Source of the DNA: Bacteroidia bacterium
GTDB lineage: Bacteria > Bacteroidota > Bacteroidia > Chitinophagales > Saprospiraceae
Length of the DNA: 64,000 nucleotides
Direction of reading: 5' to 3'
Assembly: GCA_030429045.1 (NCBI GenBank)
Contig: JAUIEA010000001.1
Location: 177,594 to 241,593, forward strand
Position numbers and translations under genes: made by a program. Below are positions 34,177 through 42,090 of this stretch, piece by piece (position 1 is the stretch's first letter; each line of letters opens with the position of its first letter). The notes beneath the pieces are model-generated. The model was not told the origin of the DNA and searched no databases. It saw only the letters and a program-made list of their open reading frames with translations.

Positions 34177-35259
34177 TCAGTCCGCAGAAACTGTCAATGA
34201 CGGACCATTATACGAAATCCAAATCAACTCAATAACCGATGTGCTCAGGAGTAACAAAGCACACATTTGATGAGCTGATGCAAGGACGACTGGCATACCC
34301 TTCTGGAAACCCAGAACTGTGAGGATCCCTAACACGATTTGTGTTATTAACACGATTATCAACACGATGTGTATTTGTTTATACACAGGCATATCATTGG
34401 CTCGAAAAGTCCTTAAAATATAGTATAAACCTATGATTATCAATAGGTAAGCTGTAATTCTGTGCACCCATTGAACCAATGCGACCATAAAGCCGGAATC
34501 GTCATAATTAACGAGGTTATGCACAGTCCAGTTGGATGCATCCACTAGTACATCCGGTATGAAAACACCATTCATGTCCGGCCAGGTGGGATAGGTATAA
34601 CCAGCCTTCATACCTGACATCATCCCGCCCAGGAAAATTTGCCAAACTATGATCGCTATAAACCAGATCAATATCCGTCTTTGACCGTGCGGAAAGGTGC
34701 CGATGCCATCTGGCCATATCTCCCTGACCAGTATATACAGCAGATAGATAAAGACACTGAAACCCAAGAGAAGATGTGCGGATAATTTATAGGCATTGAC
34801 CCAGGGTCTTTCGATCAAACCACTGGCCACCATGATCCAACCAAAAGAAGCTGTGATCGCTGCCAATCCAATCAATATACCCAGGCGCCTGAGTAATGCA
34901 GGATGAAAATGACCCTTTCGCCAAAACCACAAAAATGGAAACAGAAAGATCAATCCCATCCATCGAGCCCACAGCCGATGCAGGTATTCCCAGAAGTAGA
35001 TCATTTTAAACTGGGACATGCTCATCCCATTATTGATCAGCTTGTATTGAGGGGTTTCCTGGTATAAGGCAAATTCTTCCTGCCAGCCCTCGTCACTCAA
35101 GGGTGGCAGCGTACCGGTTATTATCTCCCACTTGGTGATACTCAGTCCACTACCCGTCAGGCGGGTCACTCCGCCGATGAGGATCTGGCCAAAGATCAGG
35201 GCCAATCCCAAAATCAACCAGATGCGAACGTGTTTGTGAAGCGTTGTTTTTTCTTGCAT
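34177..35259 (-). CDS. ctaA: Haem A synthase, COX15/CtaA family
   Basis: 360 residues from ATG 35259; a TTG at 35298 would lengthen it but overlaps an exact promoter box at 35285-35278, so the ATG is preferred. Eight predicted membrane helices; conserved segments IWLILGLALIFGQILIGGVTRLTGSGLSI, FKMIYFWEYLHRLWARWMG, QIFLGGMMSGMKAGYTYPTWPDMNG, VQWVHRITAYLLIIIG and SAHQMCALLLLS contain the haem-ligand histidines. It oxidises haem O to haem A for cytochrome aa3 oxidase. The gene contains two exact DnaA boxes, at 34379-34387 and 34517-34525. Confidence 0.93.
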   Translation of the reverse strand: MQEKTTLHKHVRIWLILGLALIFGQILIGGVTRLTGSGLSITKWEIITGTLPPLSDEGWQEEFALYQETPQYKLINNGMSMSQFKMIYFWEYLHRLWARWMGLIFLFPFLWFWRKGHFHPALLRRLGILIGLAAITASFGWIMVASGLIERPWVNAYKLSAHLLLGFSVFIYLLYILVREIWPDGIGTFPHGQRRILIWFIAIIVWQIFLGGMMSGMKAGYTYPTWPDMNGVFIPDVLVDASNWTVHNLVNYDDSGFMVALVQWVHRITAYLLIIIGLYYILRTFRANDMPVYKQIHIVLIIVLITQIVLGILTVLGFQKGMPVVLASAHQMCALLLLSTSVIELIWISYNGPSLTVSAD

Positions 35260-35277
35260 TTCGAGGAGCTGACGGTC

Positions 35278-35285
35278 CAAAGGTA
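35278..35285 (-). promoter_or_regulatory. TAnnTTTG promoter box before ctaA
   Basis: TACCTTTG on the minus strand, exact match, 18 nt before the ATG at 35259. It sits inside the longer TTG-started frame and so decides the start. Confidence 0.55.
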
Positions 35286-35298
35286 CATCGACTTTCAA

Positions 35299-35774
35299 CC
35301 TTCCAAAATGGACAAGGTGACTTGTGGTGATTAATTGATTTTAAAAAGTTTTTATAAAAAAGAAGTCATCATCAGGGCTGTGGATATGTGAGTCTTTCTC
35401 CTGATCCAGATGATGATACATTCATTCTGCACATTATCCACATCTTTATTCACAGATTTGTTCTAGTGTATTGTATTGATTTATAGATAATTAACTTAAT
35501 CATTAAGTATGTGGATAAGGTGATTGTTGAAAACAAAATTTTTCAGTGAGCTGATTACCGTGTGGAAAGCACAGGAATAACTTCCCGGAAACAACAAGTT
35601 ATGCCCAACAGAACATACAGCCATATATATATGAATTTTCTATTGTTAACAGGTGTGCAGAAGTTCATCTGATATACACAGGATGTTGCTTTGCTTGTGC
35701 ATAACCTGAAAATGGTGGACCTTCGTCACGAATACCTTATATATTGTTCTTTTCCTCATCGGGGATAACTTTTT
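35299..35774. other. Candidate chromosomal replication origin (oriC)
   Basis: 476-nt gene-free, strongly AT-rich stretch in an otherwise GC-richer window. Exact DnaA boxes (TTATNCACA): 35434-35442 TTATCCACA, 35446-35454 TTATTCACA, 35510-35518 (reverse), 35696-35704 (reverse). One-mismatch boxes: 35379-35387, 35599-35607 and 35672-35680. AT-rich blocks at 35333-35365 and 35461-35510 could be the unwinding element. Two further exact boxes lie within ctaA. Chance predicts about two exact boxes in 64 kb on both strands, against six in 1.3 kb here. Genes on the left run leftward and dtd runs rightward. dnaA and dnaN are absent, which is normal for many Bacteroidota origins. Confidence 0.75.
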
Positions 35775-36227
35775 ATGCGCATCATCATCCAACGAGTCAA
35801 AGAGGCTTCGGTCCATATTGCAGATGTCGAACCCCAGGGAATCGAGACAGGTCTTCTTCTCTTTCTGGGGATCGGAGCTGAAGATTCAGAAGAGGATATA
35901 GAATGGCTGGTTCCGAAGATCGTTCAGATGCGCATCTTTCCGGATCAAGAAGGTAAGATGAATCTGGATATCACCCAAGCCGGGGGTTCTTTTCTGGTCA
36001 TCAGTCAATTCACCTTACACGCTTCCACCCGAAAAGGTAACCGCCCATCGTTTATCAAGGCGGCGCGGCCAGAAGTGGCCATACCGCTCTATGACAGATT
36101 CATTGATATCCTTGCACAGCGCAGTGGATGCCCGGTGCGATCGGGTATTTTCGGGGCAGATATGCAGGTGCATTTACAGAATGATGGACCGGTCACTATC
36201 ATCATTGACAGCCAACAGCGTGAATAG
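35775..36227 (+). CDS. dtd: D-aminoacyl-tRNA deacylase
   Basis: 150 residues, standard length. MRIIIQRVKEASVHI is the family start; the two active-site motifs are SQFTLHASTRKGNRPSF near residue 79 (SQFTL with the catalytic Thr/Ser region) and NDGPVTIII near residue 137 (GP cis-proline motif). It hydrolyses D-amino acids and glycine wrongly attached to tRNA. It is the first gene to the right of the candidate origin and is followed 1 nt later by a MazG-like gene. The sequence TAACTTTT directly before the ATG is a weak promoter-like box. Confidence 0.95.
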   Translation: MRIIIQRVKEASVHIADVEPQGIETGLLLFLGIGAEDSEEDIEWLVPKIVQMRIFPDQEGKMNLDITQAGGSFLVISQFTLHASTRKGNRPSFIKAARPEVAIPLYDRFIDILAQRSGCPVRSGIFGADMQVHLQNDGPVTIIIDSQQRE

Positions 36228-36228
36228 C

Positions 36229-36582
36229 ATGACCATAAGAGAAGCACAGGAACGGGTAGATCATTGGATCAAGACCTATGGTGTCCGTTACTTTCATGAA
36301 TTGACCAATATGGGCATCCTCATGGAAGAGGTAGGTGAACTATCACGCCATATGGTCCGTACCTATGGTGAACAGTCCTATAAGCAAGTAGAAGAGCAGG
36401 AGCGATCGACAGAACATATCGGCGAAGAAATGGCAGATGTTCTCTGGGTGCTGATCTGCCTTGCCAATCAAACGGGTATAGATCTTACGCAGGCACTGGA
36501 AGACAGTATGGCGAAGAAAACCAACCGGGATCGGAACCGGCATCAAAACAATGAAAAACTGTTGCCGCCAAAAGGGGATTAA
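36229..36582 (+). CDS. MazG-like nucleotide pyrophosphohydrolase
   Basis: 117 residues from ATG 36229 (a longer frame to 36091 only overlaps dtd). The MazG fold is indicated by TIREAQERVDHWIKTYGV, the metal-binding helix MGILMEEVGELSRHM and the second helix IGEEMADVLWVLICLANQTGIDL, which supply the glutamate/aspartate ligands. Small single-domain enzymes of this type cleave (d)NTPs to monophosphates in house-cleaning. It pairs with dtd, another quality-control enzyme. The stop overlaps the convergent hydrolase stop by 4 nt. Confidence 0.88.
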   Translation: MTIREAQERVDHWIKTYGVRYFHELTNMGILMEEVGELSRHMVRTYGEQSYKQVEEQERSTEHIGEEMADVLWVLICLANQTGIDLTQALEDSMAKKTNRDRNRHQNNEKLLPPKGD

Positions 36583-37373
36583 CCCGTAAATCCGGCCAGG
36601 TCTTCTACCGTGGATTGCAGGGCTTTGGCAAAACCATCGGGATCTTCCAACATTCCCATGTGCCCTGCATTTTCCAGCAGGTGAAAGCTGGTCACCCTGG
36701 CAATATGACTCTCTTCCAGACTGGTTTCCTTTGGAATCAAGGGGTCTTTTGCGCCGGCAATATATCCCACGGGGATCTCTAGATCCTGAACGGTCTGGGT
36801 ATGATCTTTTCGGTCCCGCATCGCCTCAATGGCCAGACTGACACCCTGGTCATTATAGAGACAGGCCCGTTGTATCCACAATCGCATCAATTCCGGATTT
36901 TCCTCCCGGAATTCCGGCTGATAAAGGGAAGGGATCAGCTTTTTCGCAAATTTGGAAAGGCCGTTTTTCTTCAAAAAACTGACCTGGTCATTCCGACTTT
37001 CCCGTTTTTCGGGACTGTCTGCTCTCATCTGGCTGTGCATCAGAATTACCCCGTGCAATTGCTGGGCATAATGGGACGCAAATTCAAGGGCGATATATCC
37101 GCCCATGGAATGTCCGGCAAGGATCACTGTACCCTTGTTGTTATCCAGGATCCAGTCTCTGACCTGATCTGCAAATCCGGTTATGGACAGTTCGAGCAGG
37201 CCGAGATTCACAGCATCACCAAATCCGGGAAGATCAGGAAGAAACCAGGTAAAATTCTTTTGATCCAGGAGAGGCATGACCTGTTCAAAGATCCTCCGAT
37301 CCTCACAGAATCCATGCAGCAAGACAACTGAAACCGGTCCTGAACCGTATTTGACAACTGGAATAGAGGACAT
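36579..37373 (-). CDS. Alpha/beta hydrolase
   Basis: 264 residues. VVLLHGFCEDRRIF, nucleophile elbow ILAGHSMGGYIALEFA (Ser near residue 87), acid in GAKDPLIPKET, catalytic His in LENAGHMGMLEDP. No signal peptide. Typical of small esterases or MenH/BioH-like hydrolases; no pathway neighbour points to a substrate. An exact promoter box lies at 37400-37393, 19 nt before the ATG. Confidence 0.88.
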   Translation of the reverse strand: MSSIPVVKYGSGPVSVVLLHGFCEDRRIFEQVMPLLDQKNFTWFLPDLPGFGDAVNLGLLELSITGFADQVRDWILDNNKGTVILAGHSMGGYIALEFASHYAQQLHGVILMHSQMRADSPEKRESRNDQVSFLKKNGLSKFAKKLIPSLYQPEFREENPELMRLWIQRACLYNDQGVSLAIEAMRDRKDHTQTVQDLEIPVGYIAGAKDPLIPKETSLEESHIARVTSFHLLENAGHMGMLEDPDGFAKALQSTVEDLAGFTG

Positions 37374-37392
37374 GATACATTCTTTTCCGCGG

Positions 37393-37400
37393 CAAAGGTA
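37393..37400 (-). promoter_or_regulatory. TAnnTTTG promoter box before the hydrolase gene
   Basis: TACCTTTG on the minus strand, exact match, 19 nt before the ATG at 37373. Confidence 0.5.
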
Positions 37401-37410
37401 ATGCCTTTCA

Positions 37411-39327
37411 CTAGGGTAGAATAACCAATTCTGTCCTTCTGTTCATTTGGCGGTGTTCCGGGGTATTATTTTCGACTAAAGGCCTGGTTTCTCCAAAGCC
37501 GGAAGCCAGAAGCCTGGTTTGGTCGATACCATGATCGATCAACCAACGAACCACGGAATTCGCCCGCTTGGTGGAGAGGACCAGATTATCTTCCGGGAGT
37601 CCCACATTATCGGTATGACCTTCGATCCGAACCTTCAATCCCGGGTTTTCAAGCAGAAAGGCCTGGACTTTTTGCAGTTCAAATCGGGATTCCGGCAATA
37701 ACTCGGCACTGCCACTGGAAAAGAGGATATTCTGGAGAACTATGGGTTTTCGCTCCTGATGATGGGCCGGTTCGACAGGATAGAGGTCCACATCCAGTTG
37801 GTAGGGATGAAATGCCATTGAATCCTTGAGATCAAAGGCCTGGCTGAAAAAACTGTATTGCGGATGATCGATCAGCAAGGCATACCGTTGTCCAGCCGGA
37901 AGACAGATCAGGTAAAATCCATCTTCATCCACCTGATGGATCAAAGGGGCTTTCTCAGGTCGGTCCAGACATTGGAAGGCAATGGTCGCCGGAAGGCCTT
38001 TTCGGCTAGAAGCACTTCGCACGATACCCGTGACATAGGTAACAGGAGTTCCTCTTCGATTCGGCGGAAGGGTGAAGGTGAAGAGATCAAAATTCGATCG
38101 ATCGGTGGGGGTGAACCGATCGGAAGAAAAATAGGCGGTTTGACCGTCCAGCCCCAGGGTCATGGCTTGTTCCTGTTCCCGTGTGTTAATGGGATATCCC
38201 AGATTCTCCGGAGCAGACCAGGAGGAATCGGGCAACAATCGGCTGACAAAAAGGTCGTGAAATCCCATTCCCGGATGGCCGTTCGACGAAAAGTAAAGTG
38301 TCTGCCCATCTGCATGTAGAAAGGGTGTTTCGTCATCTCCTTTCGATTGGATCTTCCCGGGCAGGAGCTGGGCTACGGACCATTGTCCTGAAGGGAGACG
38401 AATGCTGTACCACAGATCGGCACCACCCAGACCCACAGGTCGTTTGGAAGAGAAGATCAACAGCTTCCCATCGGCAGACAATGTCGGTTGGGAATCCCAA
38501 TGTTTACTGTTAACTGCCGGACCGAGATTGATCGGTTCACTCCAGTGTCCTCGCCACCAATGCGTTTCATAGAGATCACAGGACCCCAATCCATTCCGGT
38601 TGTTGCAGGAAGTGAAGATCATCACCCGACCATCTTTGCTCAGACAATGAGCGCCTTCATTGTCCGGCGTGTTCAGATCGGGAAGAGGGCTGGCCTGCTG
38701 CCACCCACCCTCAAGTCGGGTAGACGTGTAGAAGTCTTCCTGACGACCGTCATGTCGCGTGAATACCACCGTTCGGCCGTCAGCAGTGAATGTCGGATTG
38801 AGCTCATCTCCGGCACTGTTCAATGCCTCGCTCAGGGGTTGGGGATCAAACGGAACCGGATGGTCCAGCGCATGTTGCCGAAACCTGCAGAGATCGGCCA
38901 TGGATCGGGCAACCTTCTGGTCTTCTTGATCCAGACCATCAAACCGGGTGAACTGATCGAGTACCCGGGCCGCAGGCAACCAGTTTTCCCGTTTAAACCT
39001 GAGCTTACCGAGTTGGAAATACACATAAGGCTCGCGCAGACTGTCAATGGTGATCAATTTTTCCAAGGCGGGAATGGCCTGGTCTTCTCTTCCCAGCCGG
39101 TTGAGTAAAATGGCCAGTTGGGCCTGGGCTTCATAGAAGGCAGGTGATTCACCAACTGCTTTCTCGTAATAGAGAATGGCCTTTTCTGCCTTCTTGTCCC
39201 GAATGGCCTCTTTTGCTTTTTGAAAGTACTTTTCCGCCTTGGGAGAGGGTGCTGTCACCTGGCTGAACCCGGGTAATATGCCCACGATCAACAGGAAGAG
39301 AAGAATTGGAAAACGCAGGTTCTGCAT
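37411..39327 (-). CDS. PorE-like outer membrane protein: TPR, PD40 propeller and OmpA domains
   Basis: 638 residues from ATG 39327, chosen because MQNLRFPILLFLLIVGILPG is a signal peptide while the 44 residues upstream are not. Order: TPR-like helices (KAEKYFQKAKEAIRDKKAEKAILYYEKAVGES; about 25-150), PD40 propeller blades (PTFTADGRTVVFTRHD, QPTLSADGKLLIFSSKRP; about 170-415), a carboxypeptidase-regulatory-like beta domain (about 430-510) and an OmpA C-terminal domain (VRIEGHTDNVGLPEDN, MNRRTELVILP). This is the domain order of PorE, a peptidoglycan-binding T9SS component. No lipobox is seen, unlike Porphyromonas PorE. It may be PorE or one of its common paralogues. Confidence 0.85.
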   Translation of the reverse strand: MQNLRFPILLFLLIVGILPGFSQVTAPSPKAEKYFQKAKEAIRDKKAEKAILYYEKAVGESPAFYEAQAQLAILLNRLGREDQAIPALEKLITIDSLREPYVYFQLGKLRFKRENWLPAARVLDQFTRFDGLDQEDQKVARSMADLCRFRQHALDHPVPFDPQPLSEALNSAGDELNPTFTADGRTVVFTRHDGRQEDFYTSTRLEGGWQQASPLPDLNTPDNEGAHCLSKDGRVMIFTSCNNRNGLGSCDLYETHWWRGHWSEPINLGPAVNSKHWDSQPTLSADGKLLIFSSKRPVGLGGADLWYSIRLPSGQWSVAQLLPGKIQSKGDDETPFLHADGQTLYFSSNGHPGMGFHDLFVSRLLPDSSWSAPENLGYPINTREQEQAMTLGLDGQTAYFSSDRFTPTDRSNFDLFTFTLPPNRRGTPVTYVTGIVRSASSRKGLPATIAFQCLDRPEKAPLIHQVDEDGFYLICLPAGQRYALLIDHPQYSFFSQAFDLKDSMAFHPYQLDVDLYPVEPAHHQERKPIVLQNILFSSGSAELLPESRFELQKVQAFLLENPGLKVRIEGHTDNVGLPEDNLVLSTKRANSVVRWLIDHGIDQTRLLASGFGETRPLVENNTPEHRQMNRRTELVILP

Positions 39328-39446
39328 GCCTGGAAATAACGATTGCAAACGGATTTTGGTCTGTAAACACCGAAGCAGTGAAGATAGCCAATGCCAGTGT
39401 TCCACTGAACGATCCGCAAGTGACAGCGATTTGCGACCTTGTTCGT

Positions 39447-40076
39447 ATGAATCAGCCAATCAAGGGACTGTTGACGGGTGAGGATGGAAAAACCCGGTGT
39501 TGGTGGTGCGGACATGATCCGTTCTACCAGCAATATCATGATCTGGAATGGGGCCAACCGGTTTACGATGAGATCCGGTTGTTTGAAAAGATCTGTCTGG
39601 AGGGCTTCCAAAGCGGACTGAGCTGGCTGACCATCTTGCGAAAACGAGAAAACTTCAGAACTGCCTTTGCCGGTTTTGATGTAGAAAAGATCGCCCGATT
39701 TGATCAGGTGGATATCGATCGGCTGATGGCCGATACGGGTATTATTCGCAATCGACGAAAGATCGAGGCAACCATCAACAATGCGCAGGCCGTATGTGAC
39801 ATGTATGAACAGGGTGAAACCTTGTCTTCCTTTTTCTGGTCCAGAATACCCCCATCTTCCGAACGACCCAAACGACTGACAGAATCGGCACTTCGACAAC
39901 TCACCCAATCCCCTACCTCTGTGCAGATCAGCAAGGACCTGAAGGCAAGGGGATTTACATTTGTGGGTCCGGTGACGATGTATGCCCATATGCAGGCCAT
40001 GGGGATGGTCAATGATCATGTGGAGGGCTGCTTTGTTCGTGACCAGATCGCGGCCCAACTGAAACCCCGTACATAG
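39447..40076 (+). CDS. tag: DNA-3-methyladenine glycosylase I
   Basis: 209 residues from ATG 39447; the longer frame to 39306 would run through the divergent promoter region and has no family similarity. TRCWWCGHDPFYQQYHDLEWGQPVYDE opens the family domain; its Cys and His, with the His/Cys of MVNDHVEGCF near the end, form the zinc site of Tag. ICLEGFQSGLSWLTILRKRENFRTAFAGFD is the base-binding region. Removes 3-methyladenine from DNA. It diverges from the PorE-like gene across 119 nt and is followed after 31 nt by an oxidoreductase gene. Confidence 0.93.
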   Translation: MNQPIKGLLTGEDGKTRCWWCGHDPFYQQYHDLEWGQPVYDEIRLFEKICLEGFQSGLSWLTILRKRENFRTAFAGFDVEKIARFDQVDIDRLMADTGIIRNRRKIEATINNAQAVCDMYEQGETLSSFFWSRIPPSSERPKRLTESALRQLTQSPTSVQISKDLKARGFTFVGPVTMYAHMQAMGMVNDHVEGCFVRDQIAAQLKPRT

Positions 40077-40107
40077 TATTCTTTCGACATAAATCCATAC
40101 ACAGGAA

Positions 40108-41265
40108 ATGACCAGTCGTTCGTATGATATTGTATTGTTTGGCGCAACCGGGTTTACGGGCCAACTGGTGTTTGATGCCCTGTTGAACAAGCAGAAGGCT
40201 GAAGATTTTCAACTGGCGATTGCCGGTCGGAATCTCGATAAATTGGAATCCCTTCGGACAAAAAAGGGGGCTTCTCATGTCGGCATATTGCATGCGGATT
40301 CCGGAGATCGAAAGAGTCTGGAAGAGGTTGCCCGCCAAGCGGTCATCCTGATCAATACAGCCGGACCGTTCAATTGGTACGGCGAGGCAGTGGTCCAGGC
40401 CTGCGTTCAGAAGGGCACACATTATCTGGATATCACGGGAGAGCCCGCCTTTGTCCATCAGGTGTTTGCCAAATACCACCAGGCAGCCGAAGCAGCCGGT
40501 GTTTGTGTTGTGAATTGTTGTGGATTTGACAGTATACCTGCAGATCTGGGTGCCTGGTTAACTGCACGGGCATTGCCGAGGGATGAACCGAAAGCTGTCC
40601 GGGCATTTATTCGCACGAATGCCGCATTTTCGGGAGGTACCTGGACCACGGCCATCCATGCCATTTATCGCCGAACGGTGCATAAAGAAGCGAAATTAAG
40701 TTCGGGGAAACCACACCCGGCAACGCCTCGGATGGATCTATCCATTCACTTTCAGAAGTGGATCCGGAGATGGGCTATTCCAATGCCCGTTGTAGATCCG
40801 CATATTGTCAAGCGAAGTGCGCGTCACCTTCCGGAAGACTATGGCCCGGCCTTTGCCTATGGTCATTTTTATACGGTCAGTTCATTTTGGAAGGTGCTCC
40901 GATTGATCGTGCCCATTTCCCTGGTATTTGTGCTGGTCCGTTTTGACGCTACGCGCAACTGGTTATTCAGAAAATTTCCAGCTGGTACAGGACCATCAGC
41001 AGAAAAACGAAAATCCAGCCGGTTTGAAGTGCGGGTGATCGGAGAAACGCGAGACCAGCTGATGGAGACCGTTGTCAGTGGTGGTGATCCCGGATATGAC
41101 GAAACGGCCAAAATGCTCAGCCAGGCTGCCTTTTCTTTGCGGGATCGAATTGTGCAGAATCGTTTGGTGACGGGCGTGCGTACACCCGTGGAGGCACTCG
41201 GTCAGGATCTGGTCGATCGGTTGATCCGGGAAGGAATACACATTCAAACCAGGCCCTTTCCTTGA
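40108..41265 (+). CDS. Saccharopine dehydrogenase-like oxidoreductase
   Basis: 385 residues. The N-terminal Rossmann fold is clear: YDIVLFGATGFTGQLVFDALL with LAIAGRNLDKLESL, then INTAGPFNWYGEAVVQACVQKGTHYLDITGEPAF and NCCGFDSIPADLGAWL. This is the saccharopine dehydrogenase/trans-acting enoyl reductase group, not a lysine-pathway enzyme. A hydrophobic segment near residues 270-285 (LRLIVPISLVFVLV) may attach it to the membrane, as in lipid-related members. NADP use is likely. Probably co-transcribed with tag. Confidence 0.83.
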   Translation: MTSRSYDIVLFGATGFTGQLVFDALLNKQKAEDFQLAIAGRNLDKLESLRTKKGASHVGILHADSGDRKSLEEVARQAVILINTAGPFNWYGEAVVQACVQKGTHYLDITGEPAFVHQVFAKYHQAAEAAGVCVVNCCGFDSIPADLGAWLTARALPRDEPKAVRAFIRTNAAFSGGTWTTAIHAIYRRTVHKEAKLSSGKPHPATPRMDLSIHFQKWIRRWAIPMPVVDPHIVKRSARHLPEDYGPAFAYGHFYTVSSFWKVLRLIVPISLVFVLVRFDATRNWLFRKFPAGTGPSAEKRKSSRFEVRVIGETRDQLMETVVSGGDPGYDETAKMLSQAAFSLRDRIVQNRLVTGVRTPVEALGQDLVDRLIREGIHIQTRPFP

Positions 41266-41269
41266 TCGG

Positions 41270-42055
41270 TCAATAGACTTTCTGATCAGGCACTACATAA
41301 GTCGTTCGTCCGGCAAGGGTCAATGATTCGACCGGGCCGCGACCATCCTTAAAATAATATCCCTTTTCTCTCCAGGACCAAAGTCCGGACGAGGGATACG
41401 TGCTGGCCTCTGCATGCCGATCAATTGACGCAGTCAATATTTCCATCATCACCTGGTACAGCGCTTTTAATTTATTTCCTGGTATTTGTTCTGTCCGACT
41501 AGCGGGGTGAATTCTGGTTTGGAGACAGATCTCATCGACATACAGATTTCCCAACCCGGCCAGAACGGATTGTTGTAGCAGGATCGCTTTCAGGATCCCT
41601 TTTCTGGATGATAATCGTTCCAGAAATTCGGCTTCGGATATGGTCAGTGCATCCGGCCCTAAAGATTTCGCAGATATATATTGGTCAAGATCGGGAATCG
41701 GAAAAAAGCTTCCGAATTTGCGCATGTCGACATATGCCATATGTGGACCATGTGCAAATTCCAGGATGATCCGACTGAATTTTGGTGCATCCTCATGCGG
41801 TTCAAAATTTTCCATTTCCCCGGTCATACCGAGGTGAATATGCAACCAGTGTTTTGAGGATAATTCGGCGAAAAAATATTTGCCCTGGCGAAAAGTGGAA
41901 ATAAATGATTTTCCAATCAATTCATTTTTCAAGTGCTGAACGGGGGTTTTGCGCAAGACTTTCTGATCCAGAACAAGCACGTCCTGAATCACTCGGTGCT
42001 GGATATCGCGTTCAAAGCGGTAACGAAACGATTCTACTTCCGGTAATTCAGGCAT
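41270..42055 (-). CDS. mutM: Formamidopyrimidine-DNA glycosylase (Fpg/MutM family) with zincless finger
   Basis: 261 residues. MPELPEVE gives the catalytic Pro2 and Glu3 of the bifunctional glycosylase/AP lyase; HIHLGMTGEM and VDMRKFG follow, and the helix-two-turn-helix is GLGNLYVDEICLQTRIHP. At the C-terminus, where MutM normally has a four-cysteine zinc finger, the sequence reads GYYFKDGRGP ... LAGRTTYVVPDQKVY: all four cysteines are replaced (Y, K, V, D) while the finger arginine and the GRTTY-xxPxQ frame are kept. This is the zincless finger known from NEIL1, plant and some viral relatives, so the enzyme may differ in substrate range from classic MutM. Removes oxidised bases. Confidence 0.9.
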   Translation of the reverse strand: MPELPEVESFRYRFERDIQHRVIQDVLVLDQKVLRKTPVQHLKNELIGKSFISTFRQGKYFFAELSSKHWLHIHLGMTGEMENFEPHEDAPKFSRIILEFAHGPHMAYVDMRKFGSFFPIPDLDQYISAKSLGPDALTISEAEFLERLSSRKGILKAILLQQSVLAGLGNLYVDEICLQTRIHPASRTEQIPGNKLKALYQVMMEILTASIDRHAEASTYPSSGLWSWREKGYYFKDGRGPVESLTLAGRTTYVVPDQKVY

Positions 42056-42090
42056 TGGAAATGAGTATACGGATGAAGGCGACGAAATAA

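Noticed and set aside
39288..40190. 300-codon minus-strand open frame opposite tag
   Set aside because: Antisense to tag, and it crosses the divergent promoter region; the translation shows no domain.
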